Source: Clostridium sp. SCN 57-10 (GTDB lineage Bacteria; Bacillota; Clostridia; Oscillospirales; Butyricicoccaceae). From it: a DNA stretch of 5,071 nt. The notes beneath the pieces are model-generated. The model did not search any database. It worked only from the letters and a program-made list of their open reading frames with translations, and was not told where the DNA came from. Every line of letters begins with the position of its first letter. Position 1 is the first letter of the stretch. The position numbers and the translations under genes were made by a program. The stretch is from contig MEFT01000128.1 of the NCBI GenBank assembly GCA_001725215.1, positions 1-5,071 on the forward strand. The letters are read 5' to 3'. Positions 4,563 to 5,071 of this stretch are shown here, piece after piece.

Positions 4563-5071
4563 GTGATCGAGCTTTCTCACATCTATAAAACCTATACCCG
4601 CGCGGGCGCGGCGGCGCAGGCGCTGCGCGATGTTTCGCTTTCCATCGGTCCGGGTGAATATCTATCCATCATCGGTGCATCGGGCTCGGGCAAGACGACA
4701 CTGATGAATATCATGGGTTGCCTTGACGCGCCTACCAAGGGGGAATATTCTCTGTTTGGCGAGCGCGTCGTCCGGCTGGCGGCACGAAAAACCGCGCGCA
4801 TGCGCAACCGGGAAATCGGTTTTGTGTTTCAGCGCTTTCATCTGGTATCTGGATTGACGGCGCTCGACAATGTCGAGCTGCCGCTTATTTTTCGTGGGAC
4901 GCCGCGTAAAGAGCGCGCGGAGGCAGCTGCTCGCGCGCTGCAGCGCGTCGGGCTTCAGGATCGCGCGACGCATATGCCGAATGAGCTGTCCGGCGGCCAG
5001 CAGCAGCGCGTTGCGGTGGCGCGCGCACTTGTAACCGAGCCGCGGCTCATTCTGGCTGACGAGCCTACAGG
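4563..5071 (+). CDS. ABC transporter ATP-binding protein, MacB/LolD type, C-terminus beyond window
   Basis: The nucleotide-binding subunit of an ABC transporter, bound to the inner face of the membrane, where it couples ATP hydrolysis to a partner permease. The 169 complete codons contain Walker A GASGSGKTT (38-46), the Q-loop FVFQ (Gln90), the ABC signature LSGGQQQR (142-149) and Walker B LILADEP (162-168). The switch histidine and the end lie beyond the edge. The segment MNIMGCLDAPTKGEY (48-62) is typical of the MacB/LolD/BceA-like exporter group (antimicrobial peptides, lipoproteins or other amphiphilic cargo) rather than of nutrient importers. The start is a GTG at 4563 with AAAGGAG 7 nt ahead; no ATG offers a better start before the first conserved segment. 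A FtsX/MacB-type permease would be expected downstream. The substrate cannot be told from the ATPase. It is divergent from the Rrf2 operon and has its own promoter. Confidence 0.93.
   Translation, partial: MIELSHIYKTYTRAGAAAQALRDVSLSIGPGEYLSIIGASGSGKTTLMNIMGCLDAPTKGEYSLFGERVVRLAARKTARMRNREIGFVFQRFHLVSGLTALDNVELPLIFRGTPRKERAEAAARALQRVGLQDRATHMPNELSGGQQQRVAVARALVTEPRLILADEPT

Noticed and set aside
1..5071. Mobile elements, tRNA/rRNA genes, CRISPR arrays, toxin-antitoxin or defence genes
   Set aside because: I saw no transposase, integrase, terminal repeats, tRNA-like cloverleaf or regularly spaced repeats; all frames with motifs are housekeeping, stress or transport genes.

Overview
The window looks like ordinary chromosome from a fairly GC-rich, strictly anaerobic, spore-forming Firmicute, most likely class Clostridia. 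The evidence is a YtvI-type sporulation membrane protein, a rubrerythrin with its rubredoxin domain at the N-terminus, an Rrf2 regulator, a Bacillus/Clostridium-type aspartokinase, strong GGAGG-type ribosome binding sites and sigma-A-like promoters. There is no mobile element, tRNA, rRNA, CRISPR array or phage gene. I cannot name the genus from the sequence.

Left part (1-1984, minus strand): three genes run leftwards as a tight operon, ytvI, then an exodeoxyribonuclease III gene (xth/exoA), then the start of a Crp/Fnr-family regulator cut by the window edge. The gaps are 2 and 10 nt, and at each junction the next gene's Shine-Dalgarno sequence overlaps the previous stop codon. This suggests translational coupling.

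Middle (1985-3455): a 158-nt divergent intergenic region holds a TATAAT box for the leftward operon and a 17-nt dyad ahead of lysC. lysC (plus strand) is a monofunctional aspartokinase, the first step of lysine/threonine/methionine and diaminopimelate synthesis. It carries a well-placed internal ribosome binding site and GTG at codon 245, where the Bacillus-type beta subunit is expected to start. lysC stands alone and converges on the next operon. A strong hairpin between them has its T-run on the minus strand and so ends the rubrerythrin transcript.

Right part (3456-5071): an Rrf2-family regulator with three C-terminal cysteines is followed, on the minus strand, by a reverse rubrerythrin. 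Together they look like a sensor plus peroxide/oxygen detoxification enzyme. Their promoter has near-consensus -35/-10 boxes, and two copies of a near-palindromic 12-mer bracket the -10 box, a good candidate for an autoregulatory operator pair. Back-to-back with it is a second good promoter for a rightward ABC-transporter ATPase of the MacB/LolD type, truncated by the window edge.

No clearly new system is visible. The points most worth checking are the paired operator at the Rrf2-rubrerythrin promoter, the unusual cysteine spacing in the Rrf2 protein, and the internal start in lysC.
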